A stretch of DNA of 64,000 bases, taken from Thalassotalea sediminis (lineage in GTDB: Bacteria > Pseudomonadota > Gammaproteobacteria > Enterobacterales > Alteromonadaceae). A program made the translations under genes and the position numbers. The stretch spans positions 3,038,001 through 3,102,000 of the forward strand of contig NZ_AP027361.1 of assembly GCF_030295915.1 (NCBI RefSeq). The letters are read 5' to 3'. The notes beneath the pieces are model-generated. The model did no database searches. It had not been told where the DNA came from and was given only the letters and a program-made list of their open reading frames with translations. Below, in pieces: positions 25,177 through 33,601 of the stretch. The first letter of the stretch is position 1, and each line of letters starts with the position of its first letter.

Positions 25177-27855
25177 TTATGCGTAAAGCGGGTTAAGTTT
25201 TTCGGTATCAATTTCAAATCGCTTGATCGCTTCAGTTACAACCTTACGCTCAATATCTCCGCGATTAGCAAGTTCATATAATGAAGCAACAACAATATAA
25301 GATGCATTAACTTCGAAATGACGACGTAAATTGGCTCGGCTATCTGAACGACCAAATCCATCAGTACCTAGACAGCGGTAGTCGGTATCGATAAATGCTC
25401 GTACTTGATCAGAATACGCTTTAACATAATCTGTTGCAGCAATAGCAGGACCAGCCTCTTTAGTGATCACTTGACCTACATAAGGTACTTGCGCTTCAGC
25501 TTCAGGGTTAAGCATATTGTGACGTGTTACTTCTTGACCTTCACGCGCTAATTCATTAAACGAAGTTACTGAGTATACGTCTGCAGATACACCGTAATCA
25601 TTTGCTAAAATCTGCGCTGCTTCGCGTACTTGCAGCAAAATAGTACCAGAACCCATCAATTGAACATTAGCTTTTGCAGATTTTGCTTCTACACGTTCAA
25701 GCTTATAAATACCTTTAATTATTTTTTCAGCAATATCTTTATCTTCAGGTATTGCCGGATGCTGGTAGTTTTCATTCATCAACGTTAAGTAATAGAAAAC
25801 ATTTTCGTTTTCTTCATACATACGACGTAAACCATCCTGAACAACTACCGCAACTTCATAACCATAGGTTGGATCATAAGTAACACAGTTTGGAATCAAA
25901 CCAGCTTGCACATGTGAATGACCATCTTGATGCTGTAGACCTTCACCATTCAATGTTGTTCTACCTGCGGTTGCACCAAGTAAGAAACCTCGTGCTTGTG
26001 AATCACCTGCGGCCCATGCCAAATCACCCACACGTTGGAAACCAAACATCGAGTAATAAATATAAAATGGGATAGTTGTCGCATTACAGGTTGAATAAGA
26101 CGTACCCGAAGCTACCCAAGAAGCCATTGCGCCTAACTCGTTGATACCTTCTTGCAATACCTGACCTTTCTTATCTTCACGATAATAAGCGACTTGGTCT
26201 GCATCTTGAGGGATGTATTTTTGCCCTTCATTAGCGTAAATACCAACTTGGCGGAATAAGCCTTCCATACCAAAAGTACGCGCTTCATCAGGAATAATAG
26301 GGACGACACGCTTACCAATTTTCTTATCTTTTAAAATCGCATTTAACACACGAACAAAAGTCATTGTTGATGATACTTCACGCTCACCTGACCCTTTCGT
26401 GATAGCGTCAAACGCTTTAAGTGACGGTACTTCAATCGCTTCATCTGCTTGAACACGACGTGCTGGCAATGAACCACCTAAAGACTCTCTGCGCGCGCGC
26501 ATGTACTGCATTTCAGGGCTATCTTCATCAAATTTAAAGAATGGTAAATCTTCAATTTGATCATCGCCGATTGGCATATTAAAACGATCACGATATTGTT
26601 TGATAGATTCGATATCCATCTTTTTAACATTATGTGCAACGTTTTGTGCTTCACCTGACTGACCTAAACCAAAGCCTTTAACGGTTTTAGCTAAGATAAC
26701 AGTTGGACGACCTTTCGTTTTAATTGCTTTGTCATAGGCTGCATAAACTTTAACGGGATCATGACCACCACGGTTTAAACGCCAAATATCCGCATCAGAC
26801 ATATTAGCAACCATTGCTGCCGTTTCCGGATGCTTACCAAAGAAGTTATCACGCGTATATTTTCCGCCTTTCGCTTTACAGTTTTGATACTCACCGTCAA
26901 CGGTTTCATTCATTAACTGTACTAGTTTTCCAGACGTATCACGTGCAATTAATGGATCCCAATAAGAACCCCAAATCACTTTAATTACTTCCCAACCCGC
27001 GCCGCGGAATGTTCCTTCTAATTCTTGAATGATTTTCCCATTACCACGCACTGGGCCATCAAGACGTTGCAAGTTACAGTTGATAACAAACGTTAAATTA
27101 TCTAAGCCTTCACGAGACGCTAAGCCTATCGCACCTAATGATTCTGGTTCGTCACACTCACCATCACCTAAAAAGCAGTATACTCGTTGCTCAGAACAAT
27201 CTTTAATGCCTCGGTTTGTTAAATACTTAAGAAAACGAGCAGTATAAATCGCTTGTAACGGGCCTAAACCCATCGACACGGTTGGAAACTGCCAAAAGTC
27301 ATCCATAAGGTGTGGATGAGGATAAGAAGAAAGACCGTTACCATCAACTTCTTGACGGAAGTTAGCCATTTGCTCTTCAGTTAAACGCCCTTCTAAAAAG
27401 GCTCGTGCATATATGCCTGGTGAAATATGGCCTTGCGCAAAAATAAAGTCACCACCATTTTCTGGTGTAGCTGCTTTAAAGAAATGGTTAAAACCAACAT
27501 CGTAAAGCGTTGCAGAAGACGCGAAAGAGCCAATATGGCCACCAAGTTCTAAATCTTTTTTAGAGGCGCGTAATACTAATGCCATGGCATTCCAACGAAT
27601 TGCAGCACGAATACGTTGCTCAATCGTTTGATCCGCAGGCATGTGAGGTTCTTGTCCTGGTGGAATAGTATTAACGTATGCAGTTGTAGCATCAAACGGC
27701 AAGTGTGTACCACTGCGGCGTGCTTGATCGATTAATTTTTCCAATAAGAAATGTGCGCGTTCTGGACCTTCATTTTCCAAAACAGCTTCCATTGATTCGA
27801 TCCACTCTTGCGTTTCTAGTGAATCAATATCCACGTTTTCTGGGAGCTCAGACAT
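25177..27855 (-). CDS. aceE: Pyruvate dehydrogenase E1 component (homodimeric type)
   Basis: 892 residues, close to E. coli AceE (887). It decarboxylates pyruvate with thiamine diphosphate and passes acetyl groups to E2. The ThDP-binding motif runs from GDGECDEPES to NCNLQRLDGPV (about 225-265). Other family motifs are HISPGIYARAFLEGRL, SYPHPHLMDDFWQFPTVSMGLGP and, in the C-terminal half, GEGLQHQDGHS. The start region (EWIESMEAVLENEGPERA) agrees with homologues. It is the first enzyme gene after pdhR, 134 bp downstream, so probably in the same operon, pdhR-aceE-aceF-lpdA. Confidence 0.97.
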   Translation of the reverse strand: MSELPENVDIDSLETQEWIESMEAVLENEGPERAHFLLEKLIDQARRSGTHLPFDATTAYVNTIPPGQEPHMPADQTIEQRIRAAIRWNAMALVLRASKKDLELGGHIGSFASSATLYDVGFNHFFKAATPENGGDFIFAQGHISPGIYARAFLEGRLTEEQMANFRQEVDGNGLSSYPHPHLMDDFWQFPTVSMGLGPLQAIYTARFLKYLTNRGIKDCSEQRVYCFLGDGECDEPESLGAIGLASREGLDNLTFVINCNLQRLDGPVRGNGKIIQELEGTFRGAGWEVIKVIWGSYWDPLIARDTSGKLVQLMNETVDGEYQNCKAKGGKYTRDNFFGKHPETAAMVANMSDADIWRLNRGGHDPVKVYAAYDKAIKTKGRPTVILAKTVKGFGLGQSGEAQNVAHNVKKMDIESIKQYRDRFNMPIGDDQIEDLPFFKFDEDSPEMQYMRARRESLGGSLPARRVQADEAIEVPSLKAFDAITKGSGEREVSSTMTFVRVLNAILKDKKIGKRVVPIIPDEARTFGMEGLFRQVGIYANEGQKYIPQDADQVAYYREDKKGQVLQEGINELGAMASWVASGTSYSTCNATTIPFYIYYSMFGFQRVGDLAWAAGDSQARGFLLGATAGRTTLNGEGLQHQDGHSHVQAGLIPNCVTYDPTYGYEVAVVVQDGLRRMYEENENVFYYLTLMNENYQHPAIPEDKDIAEKIIKGIYKLERVEAKSAKANVQLMGSGTILLQVREAAQILANDYGVSADVYSVTSFNELAREGQEVTRHNMLNPEAEAQVPYVGQVITKEAGPAIAATDYVKAYSDQVRAFIDTDYRCLGTDGFGRSDSRANLRRHFEVNASYIVVASLYELANRGDIERKVVTEAIKRFEIDTEKLNPLYA

Positions 27856-27989
27856 AGTATTACTTAGTCTCCGATTTGTTATTTATAAATGTAAAATTTG
27901 TAGGTAAACGTTTATTGATGCACGCTAACTCGTTAGCAATACATATAAACATTAACCTGCTATCTCATTAACCGTATAACCTCGACGGT

Positions 27990-28760
27990 TTAAATGCGCT
28001 GCATTCTCCGGAGTGAACGTTCCATTCGACTCTGTTCTTCCGTTAAATTCAGCAAAACTTCTTCTATAAACGCTAAATGGCGGTGGCTAGCACCCCATGC
28101 TTTTTGAGGTTGCCCACTTAAAATAGCATCCATTAAGCGTGTTCTATATTCGTCGATCTTAGCGAAAATATCTGGACGCTTAGCTAAAATCGTTAAATTT
28201 TGTTCTATATTATCAATAACTAACAAAGACATACTGCGTGCTAAATGCAAAATAACACCGTTATGCGATGCTGCGCATATTGCTAAATAAAATTCGTAAA
28301 CTGCTTCCGCTTCTTCACGGTAGTTCGTTTCAATTTGCGCATTACCAATAGCGTCATGTTTGGCTTTTATTAACTCGTAATCAGCTTCGGTACCACGCAT
28401 TGCAGCATAATAAGCCGACATACCTTCAATGCCATGTCGAAATTCTAATAAATCAAATTGTGATTCAGTACTACCAGCCATTAAATCAAATAAAGGATCT
28501 GAAAAGCCCTTCAATATTTGATCACTTACAAATGTGCCGCCACCTTGACGCCTATTTACTAAGCCTTTAGCTTCTAATTTCTGTATTGCTTCTCTTAGCG
28601 ACGGACGAGAAACATCGAACTGCTTAGCCAATTCACGTTCAGGTGGCAATTTTTGCCCAGCTTTTAAGCTTCCTTCTAAAATCATCGTTTCCAACTGTGA
28701 TTGGATCACGTCAGAAAGTTTGGCCTGTTTTAACGGCTGTTTGATGTTAGGAAGCACCAT
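27990..28760 (-). CDS. pdhR: Pyruvate-responsive transcriptional repressor PdhR (GntR/FadR family)
   Basis: 256 residues from the ATG at 28760; a longer frame to 28793 lacks support, and E. coli PdhR starts at the corresponding place before KLSDVI. The N-terminal winged helix-turn-helix has LPPERELAKQFDVSRPSLREAI and the wing RRQGGGTFV; a helical FadR-type effector domain (about 85-235) follows. It is expected to repress pdhR-aceEF-lpd and respiratory genes until pyruvate binds. A perfect PdhR-type operator overlaps its own promoter at 28831-28845, which supports autorepression and the identification. Confidence 0.95.
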   Translation of the reverse strand: MVLPNIKQPLKQAKLSDVIQSQLETMILEGSLKAGQKLPPERELAKQFDVSRPSLREAIQKLEAKGLVNRRQGGGTFVSDQILKGFSDPLFDLMAGSTESQFDLLEFRHGIEGMSAYYAAMRGTEADYELIKAKHDAIGNAQIETNYREEAEAVYEFYLAICAASHNGVILHLARSMSLLVIDNIEQNLTILAKRPDIFAKIDEYRTRLMDAILSGQPQKAWGASHRHLAFIEEVLLNLTEEQSRMERSLRRMQRI

Positions 28761-28830
28761 AAATATCCATATGTACAATAAGTTAACACACATTATTCAT
28801 TCGAAATATGCGTCAAAACCTCAGTGGTAA

Positions 28831-28845
28831 ATTGGTAATACCAAT
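28831..28845. promoter_or_regulatory. PdhR operator
   Basis: ATTGGT-AAT-ACCAAT is a perfect 6-3-6 palindrome that matches the known PdhR box ATTGGTnnnACCAAT. It overlaps the -10 of the inferred pdhR promoter, 70 bp before the pdhR start, consistent with autorepression. No second copy was seen before aceE. Confidence 0.88.
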
Positions 28846-28870
28846 ATAAAAACTGATGTAAAAATAACAA
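28843..28870 (-). promoter_or_regulatory. Inferred pdhR-aceEF-lpdA promoter
   Basis: On the minus strand TTGTTA (28870-28865), a 16-bp spacer and TATATT (28848-28843). The PdhR box starts within the -10. An alternative, weaker pair starts with TTGACG downstream of the operator. Confidence 0.6.
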
Positions 28871-28994
28871 ACAACAGCGTAGATGTAAATAGAACATAGC
28901 CTAGTTGATGAAAAAAACAACTATGAAAACCAGGCACAAACTACGCAAAACATTACACAGGTTGACCTGTAAGACGCCCTAAAATAAAGTAAAA

Positions 28995-29028
28995 TGAAAA
29001 AAGCCCTCGCGTTAAATCGCGAGGGCTT
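28995..29028 (-). terminator. Rho-independent terminator after ampE
   Basis: Minus strand: AAGCCCTCGCG-ATTTAA-CGCGAGGGCTT followed by TTTT, an 11-bp GC-rich stem, 57 bp after the ampE stop. Confidence 0.92.
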
Positions 29029-29084
29029 AATACTATGTTTCATGTGGTAGCCGCACTATATAATAGCGCAGCTTATGGGAGTTT

Positions 29085-30029
29085 TTAGCTAATAAAACCT
29101 GTTAAGATCAACATAGAAATAATGGCCAAACAAAGGAGTAGAGTTCGCTTGGCAAGACGAACAAGTAAACAAGGTTCGGCCGTACAATCATCTTGATCTA
29201 TCATTAAATCTTCAGATTTTTCTGCAACGCTTACTAAAACATTATGTGGTAATTTTTCAACATCAAAGAAGTTTTCTAACCAAACAGGTAATGCTTTTGA
29301 AAAGTGCCCAACTAACATATAACCAAAGGCGACAAGTCTTACCGGTAACCAATCTACTATAAACAGAAACTTCTGGTTAAAACGCTTTACTTCTTGGTTT
29401 TCTTCGCTGCAATCGTCACTATTTTCAGTATCTTGCTCATTGTTATCATCTACATTAACTGATGATTCGCCGTCAATCGTTAAGTCTGCTTTCATGAGTT
29501 TGTCTTCGCATTCAAGTTTACATTGAGGTGATTCATTTAACTTTGTAAGTAAACGATAAAATAACGCTCCTGGCGCACCAAAAAGAACGAAAAAGATCAT
29601 AATAGCGATAAAGTAGCGGTAATTTAACCACACCAGCGACTGCCCGAAACCTAGCGCAGGTAAACTTTTATCTTGAGTGAGTTGTTGATGGTATAAGCTA
29701 CATGTCGTTTGCTCACCGCGAAAAGCCGCCATAAGATACTGCTTATAAGTATCTCGTGTTTTTATACAACCAAAACAAACAATCAACACAAGCGTAGAAA
29801 TGATTAAATGTAAAATACCATCATCAATTAGGCTCAATAATAAGTAACAAATAACTGTAGGCAATACGATAAAAGCAACATTTGCCATTAGCGATTTTTG
29901 TGGCGCGCCAAATGCTTTTAGGTTTTTAAACATTTGCAAATAGCGTTGATAATAAACACTAAACTGCCAAGCAGAAGAAGAAAGATATTTCTCTGCTGCC
30001 AAGGCAATTAATAAACTAATTAAGCTCAT
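29085..30029 (-). CDS. ampE: AmpE, inner-membrane protein of the ampDE locus
   Basis: 314 residues from the ATG at 30029, with GGAAG five bases upstream; the ATG at 30041 would add four residues. Four or five TM segments are visible, including LISLLIALAAEKYL at the start, VICYLLLSLIDDGILHLIIS, YFIAIMIFFVLFGAPGALFYRLL and the final LLLCLAIISMLILTG. The GAPGALFYR motif and the segment with DWLPVRLVAFGYMLVGHF are typical of AmpE/CobD-like proteins. An acidic loop (about 185-215, DDNNEQDTENSDD) is inserted in the middle. AmpE has been proposed as a sensor linked to murein recycling and beta-lactamase induction; its true activity is not settled. It follows ampD with a 163-bp gap. Confidence 0.88.
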   Translation of the reverse strand: MSLISLLIALAAEKYLSSSAWQFSVYYQRYLQMFKNLKAFGAPQKSLMANVAFIVLPTVICYLLLSLIDDGILHLIISTLVLIVCFGCIKTRDTYKQYLMAAFRGEQTTCSLYHQQLTQDKSLPALGFGQSLVWLNYRYFIAIMIFFVLFGAPGALFYRLLTKLNESPQCKLECEDKLMKADLTIDGESSVNVDDNNEQDTENSDDCSEENQEVKRFNQKFLFIVDWLPVRLVAFGYMLVGHFSKALPVWLENFFDVEKLPHNVLVSVAEKSEDLMIDQDDCTAEPCLLVRLAKRTLLLCLAIISMLILTGFIS

Positions 30030-30192
30030 ACATGCTTCCATTTTCTCGTTGTTTTAATAGACCAATGTGCCAATTAAGGCACACTATTAAACGATGTATT
30101 ACTAACTTACTACATCGTTTACACGTAAATTCTGCCTTTCTTACCCTGCATTTTGCCACACAACACAATGGAATGTGCGACTTACCGTTGGT

Positions 30193-30765
30193 TTATGCCA
30201 ATAATTGTTTATATCGTTGCCAATCAAATACACGCCCTGGATCAGTTTTTCGCTCTGGCGCAATATCACAATGTCCAACAATATTCTCACCTATTTGGCG
30301 ATAGTTGCTTTTTATTACTGTGGTTAATCTTGCTAAGTGATTATATTGCGCTGTTGTATAAGGCGTATCATCAGTACCTTCTAGTTCAATACCTATAGAA
30401 AAATCATTACACTTTTCTTTTCCTAAATAAGAGGAAACACCAGCATGCCATGCCCGATTGTTAAAAGAAACGTATTGAATGACAGTGCCATCGCGTCTGA
30501 TCAAACAGTGAGCCGATACGCGAAGTTGATATATATCTTTAAATGAAGGGTGTGCATTTTTATCAAGCTTTCCTAAAAATAAGTCGCTGATATAAGAGCC
30601 GCCGAACTGGCCTGGTGGCAATGATATATTATGTATGACCAGCAAACTAATAGCTTGCGGAGAACATTGTTCTCGCTCGTCATAATGCGGTGACGGGCAT
30701 TTTTCTGCAGCTAAGTACCATCCATTTACAATCTTGTCTTCACTTTGCGATAATGAATCGTCCAT
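30193..30765 (-). CDS. ampD: 1,6-anhydro-N-acetylmuramyl-L-alanine amidase AmpD
   Basis: 190 residues from the ATG at 30765; a frame reaching 30810 gives 15 more residues not found in E. coli AmpD. This zinc amidase cleaves the peptide from anhydro-muropeptides in the cytoplasm during cell wall recycling. Zinc ligands are in LVIHNISLPPG (His) and GHCDIAPERKTDPG (His, Asp). Other family segments are CPSPHYDER, RVSAHCLIRRDGTVIQYV, RAWHAGVSSY and DFSIGIELEGTD. It is divergent from the retropepsin-like gene and nadC, as ampD and nadC are in E. coli. No ampC or ampR is in the window. Confidence 0.93.
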   Translation of the reverse strand: MDDSLSQSEDKIVNGWYLAAEKCPSPHYDEREQCSPQAISLLVIHNISLPPGQFGGSYISDLFLGKLDKNAHPSFKDIYQLRVSAHCLIRRDGTVIQYVSFNNRAWHAGVSSYLGKEKCNDFSIGIELEGTDDTPYTTAQYNHLARLTTVIKSNYRQIGENIVGHCDIAPERKTDPGRVFDWQRYKQLLA

Positions 30766-30831
30766 AATCGTGTTACACGTATAAAATGCATATAAGCGCA
30801 TCATACTCATACAAGGGAGTGATTTAAAGTT

Positions 30832-31353
30832 TTGAACCAGAAAACACCACCTGATATCGGATTTGCTAAGTATTTTGTTTGGCTAGCCTGGATAATTGCG
30901 CTTGCTCTGCTGGTTTTCTTTTTCCAAGATATCCTTGATAAACAATGGAATCCAAATACTTCGCCCGAATATAGACTATCAAATAGTGGCAAAGCAGAAG
31001 TTATACTTAAACAAAACAAAGCTGGGCATTATGTTGTAGAAGGCACAATAAATGGCCAACAAGTCACCTTTTTACTCGATACAGGTGCAACTAACGTAAG
31101 TATTCCCTCACATATTGCCCAAGCATTGCAATTACAATCTTTTGGTAGCCATTTGGCCCAAACGGCAAATGGTAATGTGCGCGTCTACGATACTAAATTA
31201 GACGAATTAAGTATCGGCAATCTATTTCTCTATAACGTTAGAGCAAGTATTAACCCTGGTATGAAATCGGATGAAATTCTATTAGGCATGAGTGCCTTGA
31301 AAAAGGTAGAATTTACCCAAACGGGCACGCAACTCACTTTAAAAGAAAGATAA
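30832..31353 (+). CDS. Membrane-anchored retropepsin-like aspartic protease (clan AA)
   Basis: 173 residues starting at TTG; GGGAG lies about 12 bases before it and an in-frame stop lies just upstream. One TM segment (YFVWLAWIIALALLVFFF, about 14-31) anchors a periplasmic domain. The active-site triad is DTGAT in TFLLDTGATNVSIP (about residue 83), followed by the flap-like segment and LLGMSALKKVEF near the end, the layout of the TIGR02281 family. The single catalytic Asp implies homodimerisation, as in retroviral proteases. The substrate is unknown. It lies 12 bp before nadC and is probably cotranscribed with it. Confidence 0.85.
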   Translation: MNQKTPPDIGFAKYFVWLAWIIALALLVFFFQDILDKQWNPNTSPEYRLSNSGKAEVILKQNKAGHYVVEGTINGQQVTFLLDTGATNVSIPSHIAQALQLQSFGSHLAQTANGNVRVYDTKLDELSIGNLFLYNVRASINPGMKSDEILLGMSALKKVEFTQTGTQLTLKER

Positions 31354-31365
31354 GAGACTTTATTC

Positions 31366-32265
31366 ATGTTATCAGCGCAATTAACTCATGACATTAGCCA
31401 TTCAGTAAGTAATGCATTATGTGAAGATTTAGGTGTTTCCACCTTACATGATATTTCTTCATCATCAGATATAACCGCTGAACTTATTCCACGTCACGAA
31501 AAAGCGGTAGCCAATATCATTACACGCGAAGACTGTGTAATTTGTGGTGTTGAATGGGTTAATCAGGTGTTTAAATTGCTCGACGAAGCTTTAAACTCCG
31601 CAGAGACAGATAAGACGAAAATCACTTGGTTCGTAAATGATGGTCAAACGGTAAAAGCCAATACAACCCTGTTTGAGCTTTCTGGCAATGCACGTACCCT
31701 ACTCACTGGCGAACGAACCGCATTAAATTTTCTACAGTCATTATCAGCAACCGCTACAATTACTGCTAAATATGTTGAACAATTAGCGACAACGCAGACT
31801 AAATTACTTGATACTCGAAAAACTGTTCCGGGTTTGCGATCAGCACAAAAGTATGCGGTAACCTGCGGTGGTGGTGTAAATCATCGTATCGGGCTATTTG
31901 ACGCGTTTTTAATTAAAGAAAATCACATTGCCGCCTGTGGCAGTATTACAAAAGCTATTTCAACGGCACGTTTAAGCCATCCAACGAAAACAGTAGAAGT
32001 TGAAGTTGAAGGGCTCGAGGAACTGACAGAAGCCTTAACTGCCGGTGCTGATATTATAATGTTAGATAACTTTTCGCCAGCAATGATAGATGAAGCGGTT
32101 GTGTTAACGCGAGAGATATCAGCAGGAAAAACAAAATTAGAAGTATCAGGCAATATGACCTTCGAAACACTGACTACTTATGCTAAATCTGGCGTTGATT
32201 TTATTTCTGTAGGCGCTATTACTAAACATATTAACGCTATCGACTTATCAATGCGTTTTGTTTAA
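31366..32265 (+). CDS. nadC: Nicotinate-nucleotide pyrophosphorylase (quinolinate phosphoribosyltransferase)
   Basis: 299 residues. It converts quinolinate and PRPP to nicotinate mononucleotide, CO2 and PPi in de novo NAD synthesis. Signature segments are ALCEDLG, LSGNARTLLTGERTALNFLQ, the substrate-binding DTRKTVPGLR, YAVTCGGGVNHRIGLFDAFLIKENH and the C-terminal VEVEVEG...DIIMLDNF, EVSGN and DFISVGAITKH that build the TIM-like barrel phosphate sites. It ends at a strong terminator. Its position opposite ampD matches E. coli. Confidence 0.96.
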   Translation: MLSAQLTHDISHSVSNALCEDLGVSTLHDISSSSDITAELIPRHEKAVANIITREDCVICGVEWVNQVFKLLDEALNSAETDKTKITWFVNDGQTVKANTTLFELSGNARTLLTGERTALNFLQSLSATATITAKYVEQLATTQTKLLDTRKTVPGLRSAQKYAVTCGGGVNHRIGLFDAFLIKENHIAACGSITKAISTARLSHPTKTVEVEVEGLEELTEALTAGADIIMLDNFSPAMIDEAVVLTREISAGKTKLEVSGNMTFETLTTYAKSGVDFISVGAITKHINAIDLSMRFV

Positions 32266-32278
32266 GACCTTCTTAAAA

Positions 32279-32320
32279 AAGTGCTAAAGGTTAACTCATG
32301 ACCTTTAGCACTTATTTTTT
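32279..32320 (+). terminator. Rho-independent terminator of nadC
   Basis: AAGTGCTAAAGGT-TAACTCATG-ACCTTTAGCACTT followed by ATTTTTT, a 13-bp stem that begins 13 bp after the nadC stop. Confidence 0.92.
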
Positions 32321-32364
32321 CATTTTCATCGTTCAATACCAACTACTTATACACTTTGCAGATT

Positions 32365-32392
32365 TTGCGCTATAGTCTTATTGATGTATAAT
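32365..32392 (+). promoter_or_regulatory. Inferred pilin promoter with long leader
   Basis: TTGCGC, 16-bp spacer, perfect TATAAT (32387-32392). The mRNA leader would be about 160 nt and AT-rich, with the palindrome TTAACA-AGT-TGTTAA near 32410. No sigma-54 -24/-12 (GG-N10-GC) element was found, unlike many pilA promoters. Confidence 0.55.
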
Positions 32393-32559
32393 TTTTAAGC
32401 AACTGTCGTTAACAAGTTGTTAAAAAACAATCGATTTTACTGAAAAAAAGTTAAATATTGGAAAATTTATAAAAAATTCACACACAATATTTTACATTTT
32501 TCAATTTTTGGCGCAGTATGAATTTAGCCCCCGTAATAACTGGTATGGATTTACTTATT

Positions 32560-32985
32560 ATGAAAAAGACACTACAAAACATTTTAACAGCTAAAAAAGG
32601 CCAACAAGGCTTTACTTTAATCGAATTAATGATCGTGGTTGCGATTATCGGTATTTTGGCCGCGGTCGCATTGCCTGCATATCAAACCTACTCTGATCGC
32701 GCTGCTTTTTCAGAAGTTGTACTTGCGGTAACACCTTATAAAAGTGCATTCGAAGTTGCCGCACAAACAGGAAGAATAACTGCTTTAGCAGATGCCGATG
32801 AAGGTACTAATGGTATTCCCGGTCCTGCTGGTGCAAATGGTGAAGTTCAGAGTGTAAGTGTAACTGACGGTGTAATTACTGCCACTGACGTAAATGGTGT
32901 TACTTACATTTTAACTCCTAATGGTGTTACTGCACCGATTCAATGGGATCCATCAGGCTCTTGTGTCGCGGCTGGTTTATGTTAA
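32560..32985 (+). CDS. pilA: Type IV pilin (major pilin candidate)
   Basis: 141 residues from the ATG at 32560; an upstream ATG at 32518 in frame would give an unlikely 31-residue leader. The prepilin peptidase site is QQG^[25 protein letters not shown] with Glu5 of the mature protein conserved. After cleavage, the pilin has the N-terminal alpha-helix, a globular part with a collagen-like stretch [11 protein letters not shown], and the C-terminal Cys pair GSCVAAGLC that should close the D-loop. It is first of a tandem pilin pair, ahead of pilBCD. The upstream 260 bp carry its promoter and a long leader. Confidence 0.88.
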   Translation: MKKTLQNILTAKKGQQGFTLIELMIVVAIIGILAAVALPAYQTYSDRAAFSEVVLAVTPYKSAFEVAAQTGRITALADADEGTNGIPGPAGANGEVQSVSVTDGVITATDVNGVTYILTPNGVTAPIQWDPSGSCVAAGLC

Positions 32986-32994
32986 TCAGTAAAT

Positions 32995-33016
32995 AAGCTC
33001 CTACGGGAGCTTTTTG
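32995..33016 (+). terminator. Weak terminator or attenuator between the two pilin genes
   Basis: AAGCTCC-TACG-GGAGCTT followed by TTTGCTT. A 7-bp stem with a short T-rich tail, 9 bp after the first pilin stop. It probably lets the first pilin be made in excess over the second. Confidence 0.65.
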
Positions 33017-33027
33017 CTTCTTACGTG

Positions 33028-33441
33028 ATGAAAAAACTAAATAGCGGCTTTACCTTAATTGAATTAATGATTGTGGTTGCAATCATTGGTATTTTAGCCG
33101 CGATTGCTATTCCTGCCTTTCAAGCCTATTCTGACCGTGCACGTTTTGCGACAGTGGTTGCCGCTGCGGATCCAGCACGAAAATTAATCGATATCTGCGT
33201 ACAAACGGATATGGTAGCAGATTGCAGCACTTTACCTGAAAAACCTGAATGGTCAGCAACAACGTTAGTCGATACGGTAACGTTTTCAGGTAATGCCACG
33301 CAAATTACAATTACAGTAACTCCTGATAATGTAGGAGGGATTACTTCAAGTGATACATATATCTTAATTGGAAATGTCAATGGTGGTCGGGTGCTTTGGA
33401 CAACTGGCACTGGTGGCTGCGTAGCATCAGGATTATGCTAA
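33028..33441 (+). CDS. Second type IV pilin (PilA-like)
   Basis: 137 residues from the ATG at 33028; a GTG directly before it (33025) would add one residue. The leader is only 7 residues (MKKLNSG^[10 protein letters not shown]), much shorter than in the first pilin, and Glu5 is conserved. Like its neighbour it ends GGCVASGLC. It has two more cysteines ([10 protein letters not shown]) in the region after the first helix, so may have two disulfides. The N-terminal 30 residues are almost identical to those of the first pilin, which points to duplication, while the globular parts differ. It could be a minor pilin or an alternative major pilin. No separate promoter is evident. Confidence 0.85.
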   Translation: MKKLNSGFTLIELMIVVAIIGILAAIAIPAFQAYSDRARFATVVAAADPARKLIDICVQTDMVADCSTLPEKPEWSATTLVDTVTFSGNATQITITVTPDNVGGITSSDTYILIGNVNGGRVLWTTGTGGCVASGLC

Positions 33442-33532
33442 AGCCTAAATCAATCAGTTCAAGTGTATAAATATTTACGTCAAGATCTAGTCAGTTTTTT
33501 TATATTTTTAGTTAATAAATCTCCCACCTTCT

Positions 33533-33562
33533 TTGTGTTTCCGTTCAAAAATGCGTTACACT
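33533..33562 (+). promoter_or_regulatory. Possible pilBCD promoter
   Basis: TTGTGT, 18-bp spacer, TACACT (33557-33562), 39 bp before the pilB ATG. The string TTACACTGT around the -10 recurs before pilD (near 36630), which hints at a shared promoter or site. Confidence 0.35.
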
Positions 33563-33601
33563 GTAATTTGACAGTATATTTATGAGTGTAACCAAGGCTT
33601 T

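Noticed and set aside
27856..27989. Second PdhR operator directly before aceE
   Set aside because: No ATTGGT or ACCAAT half-site pair is present in the 134-bp gap.
32340..32560. Sigma-54 promoter for the pilin gene
   Set aside because: No GG-N10-GC element at suitable spacing. The best match is a sigma-70-like TTGCGC-16-TATAAT.
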